Below are positions 15,050 through 25,476 of a DNA stretch of 64,000 nt, piece after piece; position 1 is the first letter of the stretch; each line of letters begins with the position of its first letter. The notes under the pieces were generated by a model that was given only the letters and a program-made list of their open reading frames with translations, searched no databases and was not told the DNA's origin. The position numbers were made by a program, and so were the translations under genes. Source of the DNA: Otis tarda (lineage: Eukaryota > Chordata > Aves > Otidiformes > Otididae); the NCBI GenBank assembly GCA_026413225.1, contig CM048553.1:144869190-144933189 (forward strand). Direction: 5' to 3'.

Positions 15050-15558
15050 TTGTGAGACCAAATCTAGACTACAGTGTCTGGTTTGGGACTACTCAGTACA
15101 AGGATACTCATACACTCCAGCAAGTCCAGTGAAGGCCATTAAGATAGCCAATATGCCAGAGAACATGACATGTGAGGAGAGGCTAAGAAAATTTGGCCTG
15201 TTTAGCCTTAAGAACAGAAGATTAAGAGAAGACCTTACTGCTGTCTACAACTATCTGATTACAGGATAGATACGATGAAGACAGACCCAGGCTCTTGCAA
15301 ATGGACAGTCATAGGAAGAGAGCCAAGACACACAAATTAGGAACACAGAAAATTCTGATTAAATATTAGAAAATTTGCTTTTCCATTAAATATTGGAACA
15401 GATTGCCCAGAGATATCGTAGAATCTCCATCCTTGGAGATGTTCCAGGTACAGCCCTGAGGAACCTGTTCTAAGTAGACTTGCTTTGAGCAAGGAGTCAG
15501 ACTGGATGATGTCTGGAGGTCCCTTCCAACAAAAATAGTTGTATGAGTCTGTGATTCA
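15050..15558 (+). mobile_element. CR1 LINE, old 5'-truncated copy
   Basis: This reads as the last part of CR1 ORF2 plus the 3' UTR on the plus strand. Recognisable stretches are the degenerate '[11 protein letters not shown]' region at about 15050-15090, the 'gagaggctaagaaa...tttagcctt' block at 15175-15215, the 'ggaacagattgcccagag' block near 15394, and 'actggatgatgtctggaggtcccttcc' just before a decayed ATTCTGTG-like tail. Many stops and indels break the frame, so it is dead. Its wording differs from the younger copies in this window (for example 'ctggaggtcccttccaac'), which suggests another, older CR1 subfamily. Confidence 0.85.
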
Positions 15559-16264
15559 GTGGGTGATGTTATTCACCCACTCACGTTGTCATTATCTGAG
15601 AATCCAGGCATATTCCTGTGGATTTGAATCCTAACAGACTGGAAAAGTATATTGATTGTAAGATTCTCACTTTCTGGCAAGAGCTCTAACTGCGTTAGTA
15701 TTACATAGAAGTCAGGAAACACAACCTCTACTGCCTGTTCTACAATAAATTAAGCACTACTGTGTTCTGTCAAAGAACAGATACATAATCTCAGGAGAGA
15801 ACTTCACATTCTGTCTCCTAAATGGACGAAAATACTCATCCCTAGCCCTTATAAAAGTCTAAGCAAGTTCTACAAATCAATGGTTCCTCAAAACTTAAGA
15901 TTTCTTGACTATCCTTTACAAGTTCTAAACTCTCCAGTGCCTTGCAATGAGGATGTATGTTGGTTCTGGATTTCATTTAGCACAATTTGCCTTCTTTGTC
16001 TAAGAGCTGGTATTATGAACAGAACATACAACTCTTTATATTGTTTAATTAGTAGCAAGCCTCCTGGCATGTTTCTGTTTTCACGCCAAAGAGCACTCTC
16101 TCAGACAACATCTGAGAACAGTTTGGGGATAGCGTAGGGTAAAGGAGAAAGAACATTTAGCTATATGGATGTAAATCATGCCACAAAATATTCCCTAACC
16201 GCCTGTTTTAATTGCATGCACAAATGCAAACAACAGTTCTAAACTTTAGGCTTTTAGCTGCTTT
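15559..16264. other. Unique AT-rich spacer
   Basis: About 700 bp between an old CR1 and a solo LTR. No gene, RNA or repeat was recognised. Confidence 0.5.
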
Positions 16265-16269
16265 CCTGG
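16265..16269. repeat. Target-site duplication, left copy (CCTGG)
   Basis: The five bases CCTGG lie directly before the TG start of the LTR and recur directly after its CA end at 17353-17357. Confidence 0.85.
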
Positions 16270-17352
16270 TGTTGTAGTTTAGCCCCACTTAGGACAAAGC
16301 TACACAGTTGCTCACTCACTCTACCCACCCGTCAAGGAAATAGGGGAGAGAGAATATAACAAAAGGCTCAAGGTTCAAGATAAGGATGGGGAGAGATCAT
16401 TCAAGTTATCATTATGGGCAAAACAGACTCAACTTGGGGAAAAATAATTCAATTTATTAACAATAAAACCAAAGTAGGATAATGAGAGAGAAAAAAGTCA
16501 GATCTTAAGGAAAACTTCCCACTACTACGCCTCTCTTCCCAGGCTTAAATTAGTTCTGGGCTATCTCTACCTCCTCCCCTGGCCTGAACAGCACAGGGGG
16601 AATAGGGAATGGGGGTTACAGTCAGTTCATCACACATTGCTTTATGCTGCTTCTTCCTCCTCCGGGGAAAAACTCCTCACATTCTTCCCCTGCTCCAGTG
16701 TGGGGTCCCTCCCATGGGCTACAGTCCCTTGCAAACTGCTCCAGCATGGGGTCCTTTTCCACAGGGCACCGTCCCTTAGGAATGGCTGCCCCAGCACAGG
16801 TCCTCCACGGGCCACAGCATCCTTCAGGCATCCGCCTGCTCCGGCGTGGGGTCCTCCACGGGCTGCAGGTGGATCTCTGCTCCTCCGTGGGCCTCCATGG
16901 GCTGCAGGGGAACAGCCTGCTGCACTATGGTCTTCACCATGGGCTGCAGGGGAATCTCCTCAGGAGCAACATTACTCCTCCCCCTCCTTCTTCACTGACC
17001 TTGGCATTCGCAGCCATTCCTCTCACAAGATATTCTTCACAATCAGCCTCAGGCAAATGCTTCTCATGTTCTCTGACATCTCTTCCCTTCTCTCAGCCAA
17101 GCCGGACGGAGTTGGGCCCAGACAAACGCCCAGCAGGAGGCCACAGGGTGAGGCCTGCAAAGCCCACAAGACTCACGCCTCCCCCTCTCTGCCTGTTCTT
17201 CTGTTTTGTTTTCCCTTTCTTAAATATGTTATCACAGAGGTATTATCACTGCCACCAATTGGCTCAGCCCTGGCCAGTGGCGGGTCCACCCTGGAGCCAG
17301 CCAGCTCCACCAGACAAAGGGGCAGCTACAGCTGCTACACAAACCCAACACA
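16270..17352 (-). mobile_element. Solo LTR of an avian endogenous retrovirus (probably ERVL-like)
   Basis: The element begins TGTTGTAG and ends CAACACA (TG...CA ends), is 1083 bp long, and sits between perfect 5-bp direct repeats, so both ends are well defined. I recognise the body, with its repeated 'ctccagcgtggggtcc...cacgggctgca' modules at about 16690-16950, as a common avian LTR. No gag, pol or env sequence is attached, so this is a solo LTR left by recombination between two LTRs. A 5-bp duplication is usual for ERVL-type elements. Strand is inferred: on the minus strand an AATAAA (16458-16453) lies about 185 bp from the 3' end, with an ATTTAAG TATA-like motif upstream, and related avian LTRs end in '...taaaccacaaca' in sense. 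Open frames inside (259 and 239 codons on plus) are GC-rich shadows. Confidence 0.85.
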
Positions 17353-17357
17353 CCTGG
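17353..17357. repeat. Target-site duplication, right copy (CCTGG)
   Basis: Exact copy of the five bases left of the LTR. Its integrity shows that the solo LTR has kept both of its original insertion boundaries. Confidence 0.85.
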
Positions 17358-18189
17358 ATATAGCTTGTAGTCATCCAGATTACTTACCCATACAAAAAGG
17401 AGTAAAACATGATTGAATACCTTTTGAACTCTACCTTCTGGTTTATCTGTCCCTCTCCTTCAATCTGGAAAGCAGGACTTAGAAGAAACTAGTCAAACTC
17501 TCTGAGAATACTCTGCCAACACAAAATGCCATGGCAGACTAGTTATATCATACAAATGTTAGAAAGGTCCCAGTACAATGCCCACTACAGACAACAGAAA
17601 GACTCCTACTGACATTGTTAGACACTGGATTAAGTTAAAAAAAAAAAGTGAGAGAAGATACAAACTAACTAAATATATACAGGAAATTCAAGAACTATAA
17701 TTCAGGGGTAAAGAAAACAATGATAATACTAGAAGCATGCAGCTAGCTAGGAAGCTTGTCAAAGGCATAGGAGTAGAAATTCCTCCACAAAACTTTAGTT
17801 GAGAGCCAAAGAATGTGGATTTGTTTCACTAATGATGACAAGTTCAAATCATCTACAAAAAATGAGTGCTGAAAGATGAACTGGCACAGGCTATGCACTT
17901 CAACTGAGGAGTGCAGATACTGTTCTTAACAGAAGGACAGAATCATTCAGAGCCCAAAGTTATTACAGACAGAACAATGACTACTGTAATGAAATGATGT
18001 ACAACAGGTCAGAGGCATACAAAAGCTGTTACTTTCAGGGGGATACTTGAAGGCTTTTTCTGTTTTAGAGCTGATAATAAAATTGTCTCTATCAAGAAAC
18101 AGATGAGAATCCCCAAACACAGTATTGCTATGTATTTTATCAGTTCCCTCACTGTGGAAGAGGGGAATGCTGCATACAAGATACAAGAA
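17358..18189. other. Unique spacer, no gene seen
   Basis: AT-rich sequence between the LTR and the next CR1. No coding or RNA feature was recognised. Confidence 0.5.
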
Positions 18190-18465
18190 GTAGGGCCTGT
18201 TGTGACAGGACTAGGGGTAGTGTTTTCAAAATAGAGGGAAGTAGATTTAGATTAGATATTAGGAAATTTTTTTTTATAATGAGGGTTGTAGAACACTGGA
18301 ACAGGTTGCCCAGAGAGATGGTGGATGCCCCATCGCTGGAAACATTCAAGGCCAGGTTGGATGGGGCTTTGAGTAACCTGATCTGGTTAGAGATGTCCCT
18401 GCTTCTTGCAGGGGCATTGGACCATATGACCTTTGAGGGTCCCTTCCAATCGTAACCATTCTATA
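18190..18465 (+). mobile_element. CR1 LINE 3' end, 5'-truncated
   Basis: About 275 bp matching the end of CR1 ORF2 (the 'fsraCCdr..' to '[30 protein letters not shown]'-type segment, frame damaged) and the 3' UTR, with 'cttgcaggggcattgga' and 'gacctttgagggtcccttccaa' before a clipped 'ccattctat' tail. It has the usual extreme 5' truncation of CR1. No flanking duplication is evident, which is normal for CR1. Confidence 0.9.
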
Positions 18466-19144
18466 AGTTCCCCTTGCACAGGTCTATTTTCGACATGACT
18501 TAACACTTGGCAACTTCTCCCTCACTGTATATAGATGGTGATCATCTTTCTATATTTACAAACTGTATTAGTTAGGTTCACTAAGGGACTGAAACTTTTC
18601 CGCCTGAAAGCATAGGAAATTCCACAAATTCAAGATAAAAGTTAAGGACTATTATGCACTAAGTGTCTATTTATAAACTACTGGTTGGCCTTAGCATTCC
18701 ATCCGGCCTTCCAAACCAGGGCCTGCTATGAGACATTTGGACAGAGAGACAAGAAAAATTTACGTTATGAAGGGAGTAAGAAAGAGTTATATTTGTCAAC
18801 AAGAGCTTTGACTTTCATTTTGCAGATAAAAATGTACCTATATCTGGAAATGTTCTTACATTTCAAATGCACTTAAGTAGCTATAAGGAATTATTATTAT
18901 TAAAGAACTCTGTAAACCAAAAATACCAAGAAGTAAACTGACTTAATGAAGACCTAGTTCTTACAGGCAAGCTACACTGGTTTAATTAAATGGGATCTTA
19001 AAAGGCAACTTCAGCACTAACATTTTTGTTTTAAGATTGGTTTCTTTTGCTTTGGGTTCAGGTCACTCTTAACCCTAAATTAAATTGATTTCTCATGGAC
19101 GAAGGTTTTAGTGCTACAAACTCCTAAAAAATTTCCAAATTTAC

Positions 19145-19190
19145 AAAAAAACCAAAACAAAACAAAACAAAAAAAAAACCCAAAAAAACC
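19145..19190. repeat. A-rich (AAAAC)n simple repeat
   Basis: Imperfect repetition of AAAAC/AAACC units. Confidence 0.75.
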
Positions 19191-21112
19191 TACTTATGAA
19201 ACTTCCAGTTTGCTATAGTTTTGTTTTCATGCAGAACTTCCACAGAGCCTGACTTTTACTATTTCCACTCAGCTCTGTGTCCCACTGATGTTCATTTACA
19301 GGTATTCTCTGAAGATTTTTATATTAAAACTTGTGCTATGTATGTTTACAGATATCCAGGGTAAAAGGCAATCTAAACATAAGAAGGAATATTCAACCAG
19401 TACAGTTCTTTTGGCATATTCAAATACTAAACTACAAAAAAAAAAAATCTTGGCAATTTGACAAACATGCTAGTCCTTCACTAATTAGACTAGGGATGCA
19501 TCAAGGACGAAAGACTTGCAATTTTGTGTTCACTAGGTCTATGAAACCTTCATTTCCTATTTTTCATCTAATTCACATACTATAAAGTAGTATAAGAAAG
19601 ACTTTACTTATATACACAGAAAAGAAAAAAAAAATACAGTATTGCACAGCCAGCCATCCCAATGAAGGATATCTATCTACCTAACTTAACGAAGCATCTG
19701 AGAGCTTGCCTAGATTACATTTCTAACTGCTAAATTTAACCCCAGAGAGGGTGAGTCACAAACTCAACAAAGCAAAAGAATATTATGCATAGGAGTGTAT
19801 ACCTTAAAGATACTTTGCAGACAAAAAGTAAATCCAAGCCTAAGTTTAGAATGATTTTTTTATTCCTTCATAACAAAAGAAAGGTCATTTAGCTGAAACA
19901 GCCATAGTAGCAGCCCACTTCATGAAAGTGTACTTCTGTAATTAGTAGCAGGCAAATAAGATACTTAAGGTTAATCGGCAAAATAAAGAGGTTCAGGTGA
20001 CGGGGATCAAATGAGAAAGTGTAAGTAGGATGAAATCCTCAGATGGAAGAGATAGTCCTGTTGAGATAGACCAAAGTATCTGATAGTCTGATATTTTTTT
20101 CTCTTTCATTGCTACTAGTTGGAAAGAGTTGCCCATTCTATTGTGATAAATGACAGTAAAGCCATTTTGGAATTTTATGTTAGTGTAATAAGAAGTATAT
20201 GGAAAACAATGGAAATGTTCTATTTTCTTATGAAGAACAGGTTTCAATACTAAGAAAAGAACATACACGTTAAATTGACTTAGAAAAATGTCAGCTCAAA
20301 AGTATTCAGTAATTGTATAGCTATGGAGAGACAAACAATAACAAAATTATTAAAAATTATAGCCTTTAAGTTCATGTACTCTACTACCTTAAAAAGGAAA
20401 AAAAAAAATCCTTTTATCTTTTTTTACAAATGAAAGCTGAGGCTCTTAAATCATCCCTTGCTGAGCAAAGGGAAGCTAAATATTTTTTTTAAATCATGGA
20501 ATTTTTGAAAAATTACATGAAAAGAAACAAAATCTAGGCATTTAAGGGAATCATGGAGACACAGACATGCATTATTTATGCTTACTCAGGAATAAACCAA
20601 TAAAAAAGAATATCAATGTTTTCATTTGTGTGAGCAAACAGTGCAATGAGATAGTTTGGAAGAATACATAGATCTACTTAGTGTGAAGCTTCACTAATAT
20701 GCTTTGCAACCAGGTTTTCAATCATTATTTGCTCATGTGAAATGGAACCAAAACCAAATGTCAACTACTGATAGTAAAATTCAATGCCCAACTCTGTTCC
20801 CTGTCTTGTAAACAAGGGTTCTTTCATACTTTTGAAGTTCATACTAGATATTGAATGGACTATCTTTTATCAAACCATTTTATGTCCATATTCCTCAGAG
20901 CAATGGAAAGCAGGAAACTATAAAAGCAGGACAAAGAATCTTTTGAAGAATCAAGTAAAACTACAAAAATTTCTCCCAGAGAAAAATATCCAACTGGTAA
21001 GCAAATTGCTTCCAGGAGTGCTGTTAAATTCACTGCTCCTTTTTTCATTTGAACTTATCCATAAACACAGACTAACTCATCCCTTCTTCCATACTTCTGT
21101 ATCAGTGAGTGT

Positions 21113-21135
21113 AAAAAAAAAAAAAAAAAAAAAAA
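21113..21135. repeat. Poly-A tract (23 A)
   Basis: Uninterrupted run of 23 adenines. No retrocopy body was recognised directly upstream, so it is called a simple repeat rather than a processed pseudogene tail. Confidence 0.75.
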
Positions 21136-23360
21136 CCTAGATCATCAAATTATCAAAAAAAAGAAAGCTAATGTTGAATATATTCATAAGATGGTCCTCA
21201 GATATTACAGCAATAGCCACCTTTATAATAAAGCATTCTCTCTTATTTTTTTTTATACTTTGTGCTTCTTTAATTGAATTCTTACCTATGCTTCAATTTT
21301 GGAGCCATACACACTTTACCCTTGGAGATATTGTGTTTAGACAGTAAAATAATATGAATAAATAACTTTGGTGCTGTGATAGAAACATCAGCAATATACA
21401 CTGATCACTCCTAAGATTAACTTCTTAAGCAGCTATTTGTAAAACATATTTAAATCTTTGGAGGAACTACTGGAGAAATACAAAGTATTATCATTAGAAG
21501 ATGTTACAACAGATGTCCCTCAACAATTTGCCATAAAAACAAAAACTTAAATTATTTTACAAAGTTTCTTTGGTGTTTCAACAGTCTTTGAAGTACAGAG
21601 AAACATTTTCTAAGAGCTGTGATTTATAGGCGTACTGTTTTATTTGGATTTTTTTGTAAATCATGTGGGGTTTTCTTCTGCTTTTGTAATGTGACAGCTT
21701 AACTCCTCTCTCATGTCAGAACAAACTGAAAAAAGTCCATAAACAAAGGAAACTCTCTTAGGACCTGTAATTCACAAAGTATACATTGGCACGATGCGTA
21801 TCAGAAAAAAAAACTCTAGGCAATTTCACATTTGCTTTCTGTTGCAAAGCCTGGTCACTGGAATTCTATTATTTCATTGGAAGTGAGGATCTTACACCTA
21901 GTTTACACTAAACTTACATGAAGTGTTGTAATGTGATTACTCTAAATATTGGTAACTAAACATGATACATCTACATTAAACAAAGAATTGTCCTAGAAAT
22001 CGTCAGTTGGTTCTGCATTGGCCAGGGGTATTTCCTGGACAATTAACTGAACTTTTCAAGGATTTAATAAGTTTGGGGAGCCAGTCCTTCTGATACTTCT
22101 GAGTCCAGAAGCAGTAGGATAAGTTTTCTGAAATGAACAGAGGTTTCTCTGTAATGTGCTGCACCATCCACTCTGGACATAGCTCCTGAAATAAATTCAT
22201 TCTTCTTGATCAGTTCCCCTCTTGATGAACCCCAGTATGCAATAGTAGTTAGCACTAGACTAGATGAGTTTCTAGCAATATCGAGTTCCTGATGCCCACA
22301 AGAAAAAAAAATTATTTGTCTCATATAGGAAGTTAAGAAAAAGTACTTCAAAAAGGTCACATATTCTGAATTTTTTAAATAAATGCTTTGATCTTTTATC
22401 AATTCAAATTAGCTTTAACTGTTGAAAATCCCCATTATTTTTTTTTCCAAAATACTGGCCAATACTTAGAACTAAACTTCTATGTCAACTTAGAATTGTC
22501 ATATTTTGTCCCCAAACATGACATTTATTCTCAGAGTTCTAGTTAACAAGGTCTGAGTTGAACAGATGCAGTGAATTATAGCATAGATACACCATTTCCT
22601 GGAATTAGTAAAATCTGTGGTAAATTTAATGACTTTTCCATCCTCAGTCAGTTCCCTTAACTTGTAAAAGAGCAAAATACAGATGACTGAGCAAAAATTT
22701 GTTTTCATCAGTAACGTGAAACAGCTTACCCATATCTTTACAGAATCACTTTAGGGTTTTCTTAATCTTTTTGTGGGGATTTTTTACAGTATTTTTCCTA
22801 AAATATCTGAAGATCATACTGTTTATTGTGTTGAACAGGTCCCTGTATTACTCCTGGAAGTGTGAAGCAGCAATTTGCACTGCAAAACTACAAGACTATT
22901 TTGCATTTGCATTTTTTTTGTCAAGCAGAAGTCCTGGGGCCTGAAAAGTGATGGTAAATCAAAACCTTTGTCTACTATTCTGTAAACCCAAGAAAGAGCA
23001 CACCACTTTTAATAACTTACTGGTAAGTCAGTTGAGGTCACAATATTAATACCTGTCAGTAGCTAATTAAATGAATAGGAATGCAGAAAATCCTGAAGAT
23101 CTATATTTGCAGAGAGGTTCATATAGCTGTAGAAACCTTATCTTATTTAGGCAGGCACCTACAAAACCAGCTAATTATTCAGAAGTTGGGAAGTTGTGAG
23201 AGAGATTGAGTCTATATGCTTATGCACTGTTCTGAATTCAGAACACACTAATCTGGAAAAAAATGTCTAGAAACTCAAATGGTTGGCTGCATTCATCTGT
23301 GTCTGACTCTCTGAAAATTCATTGACATTATGGAGGAATATAAGATCAGAATGTGCTTAG

Positions 23361-24281
23361 ATAGAATCATAGAATCATAGAATGATTAGGGTTGGAAGGG
23401 ACCTTTAAAGGCCATCTAGTCCAACTTCCCTGCAAGGAGCAGGGACATCTCCAACTAGATCAGGTTGCTCAGAGCCTCATCCAACTCAGGAGCCTCATCC
23501 AACCCGGCCTTGAACGTTTCCAGGGATGGGGCATCCACCACCTCTCTGGGCAACCTGTTCCAGTGTAAAAAGTATTTTCCTAGTATCTAATCTAAATCTA
23601 TCTCCCTCTATTTTGAAAACATTACCCCTATTCCTATCACAACAGGCCCTACTGAACAGCCTCTCCCCATCTTTCCTGTAGGCCCCCTTGAGGCACTGGA
23701 AGACCACTAAAAAAGGTCTCCCCAGAGCCTCCTCTTCTCCAGGCTGAACAGCCCCAACTCTCTCAGCCTGTCCTCATAGGAGAGGTGCTCCAACCCTCTG
23801 ATCATCTTCATGGCCCTCCTCTGGACCCTCTCCAACTGGTCCATGTCCTTCTTATGTAGGGGGCACCAGAGCTGGACGCAGTATTCCAGGTGGGGTCTCA
23901 CCAGGGCAGAGTAGAGGGGGAGAATCACCTTCCTCGACCTGCTGGCCACGCTCCTCTTGATGCAGCCCAGGATGCGGTTGGCCTTCCGGGCCGCAAGGAC
24001 GCATTGCCGGCTCATGTTGAGCTTCTCATCCACCATCACTCGCAAGTCCTTCTCCTCAGGGCTGCTCTCGATCCATTCTCTACTCAGCCTGTATTTGTGC
24101 CTGGGATTGCCATGACCCACATGCAGGACCTTGCACTTGGCCTGGCTGAACTTCATGAAGTTTTCAGGGGCCCACCTCTCCAGCCTGTCAAGGTCCATTT
24201 GGATGGCACCTCTTCCCTCCAGCATGTCAACAGCACCACACAGCTTGGTGTCATCAGTGAACTTGCTGAGGGTGCACTCTA
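23361..24281 (-). mobile_element. Outer CR1 LINE, 3' segment (interrupted by a second CR1)
   Basis: The left edge shows the CR1 tail on the minus strand (repeated 'atagaatc' octamers at 23361-23382) and then the 3' UTR. Reading minus, ORF2 pieces follow: a 172-codon segment at 23707-24225 ('[14 protein letters not shown]', 'RRLWGDLF') and a shifted 3' part at 23495-23707. It ends at 'ggtgcactctat' (24271-24282), exactly where a fresh CR1 tail begins. The missing continuation, starting 'tcccactgtccatg', reappears at 25423, so this is the left part of one element split by an insertion. ORF2 carries a stop and frameshifts and is not functional. Confidence 0.92.
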
Positions 24282-25422
24282 TAGAATCATAGAATCATAG
24301 AATGGTTAGAGTTGGAAGGGACCTTCAAAGGTCATCTAGTCCAACCCCCCTGCAAGAAGCAGGGACATCCCTGACTAGATCAGGTTGCTCAGAGCCTCAT
24401 CCAGCCTGGCCTTGAACATTTCCAGGGATGGGGCATCCACCACCTCTCTGGACAACCTGTTCCAGTGCTCTACAACTCTCATTGTAAAAAAAATTTTTTC
24501 TAATATCTAATCTAAACCTACCTCCTTCTAATTTAAACCCATTACCGCTTGTCCTATCACAACAGGCCCTACTGAACAGCCTCTCCCCATCTTTCCTGTA
24601 GGCCCCCTTGAGGTATTGGAAGACCGCTATCAGGTCTCCCCGGAGCCTCCTCTTCTCCAGGCTGAACAGCCCCAACTCTCTCAGCCTGTCCTCATAGGAG
24701 AGGTGCTCCAGCCCTCTGATCATCTTGGTGGCCCTCCTCTGGACCCTTTCCAACTGGTCCATGTCCTTCTTATGTTGGAGGCTCCAGAACTGGACGCAGT
24801 ACTCCAGGTGGGGTCTCACCAGGACAGAGTAGAGGGGCAGAATCACCTCCCTCGACCTGCTGGCCACACTCCTCTTGATGCAGCCCAGGATGCGGTTGGC
24901 CTTCTGGGCCGCAAGGGCGCATTGCCCACTCATGTTGAGCCTCTCGTCAACCAGCACTCCCAAGTCTTTCTCCTCAGGGCTGCTCTCAATCCATTCTCTG
25001 CCCAGCCTGTATTTGTGCCTGGGATTGCCACGACCCAGGTGCAGGACCTTGCACTTGGCCTGGTTGAACTTCATGAAGTTTTCAGGGGCCCACCTCTCCA
25101 GCCTGTCCAGGTCCCTCTGGATGGCATCCCTCCCTTCCAGCGAGTCGACGGCACCACACAGCTTGGTGTCATTGGCGAACTTGCTGAGGGTGCACTCTAT
25201 CCCACTGTCCATGTCGCTGACAAAGATGTTGAACAGGGCCGGGCCCAACACGGACCCCTGAGGGACGCCACTGGTGACCGGTCTCCACTTGGACATTGAG
25301 CCGTTGACCACCACTCTCTGAGTGCGGCCATCCAGCCAACTCCTTATCCACCGAGTGGTCCATCCATCGAACCCATGCCTCTCTACTTTAGAGAGAAGGA
25401 TGTCGTGCGGGACAGTGTCAAA
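24282..25422 (-). mobile_element. Inner CR1 LINE, inserted into the outer CR1
   Basis: A younger, 5'-truncated CR1 of about 1.14 kb in the same orientation as its host. Its tail ('agaatcatagaatcatagaatggtt') starts at about 24283. Its first 200 bp of 3' UTR and ORF2 end are almost identical to the copy at 39455-41603. It breaks off upstream at 'gacagtgtcaaa' in the region coding for 'AFDTVPHD'. The base pair AT may be shared at both junctions; longer target duplications are not seen, as is usual for CR1. Confidence 0.92.
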
Positions 25423-25446
25423 TCCCACTGTCCATGTTGCCGACAA
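24397..25446 (-). pseudogene. Chimeric CR1 ORF2 (reverse transcriptase) frame across two nested elements
   Basis: This 349-codon frame starts with about eight residues (MSATWTVG) supplied by the outer CR1 and then continues as the inner CR1's reverse transcriptase from '[10 protein letters not shown]'. Visible parts are '[11 protein letters not shown]' (motif B) and the motif C region, which reads F-A-N-D instead of F-A-D-D, so one catalytic Asp is lost. The catalytic Asp of motif A lies upstream of the truncation and is absent. Near the 3' end one extra base in an A/T run at 24485-24499 (14 bases, against 13 in the intact copy at 39.67 kb) shifts the frame and replaces the normal 'LDEALSNLI' ending. 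The protein would not be active. The start codon is an accident of the insertion. Confidence 0.85.
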
Positions 25447-25476
25447 AGATGTTGGACAGGGCTGGGCCTAACACGG
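25423..25476 (-). mobile_element. Outer CR1 LINE, 5' segment (continuation)
   Basis: The 54 bases from 'tcccactgtccatg' to 'gcctaacacgg' match the CR1 stretch that should follow 'ggtgcactctat' in the outer copy (compare 40380-40436 in the long copy). Together with 23361-24281 they reconstruct one 5'-truncated element of about 975 bp. Confidence 0.9.

Larger units (their letters stand above)
18466..23360. other. Intergenic, AT-rich, simple repeats only
   Basis: Nearly 5 kb without recognisable genes. Contents are an A-rich (AAAAC)n tract at about 19145-19190, a 23-base A run at 21113-21135, and several shorter A/T runs. Open frames here stay below 120 codons and are often paired on both strands, as expected for chance frames. 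Confidence 0.55.

Noticed and set aside
16637..17416. 259- and 239-codon plus frames (Pro/Ser/Leu-rich)
   Set aside because: They lie in a solo LTR and extend past its end; the length follows from GC-rich repeated modules, not from a retroviral gene.
21113..21135. Poly-A run as the tail of a processed pseudogene
   Set aside because: The upstream 118-codon frame has no family resemblance and no flanking duplication was seen.
24616..25299. 227-codon plus frame over the nested CR1
   Set aside because: Antisense shadow of the CR1 reverse transcriptase.
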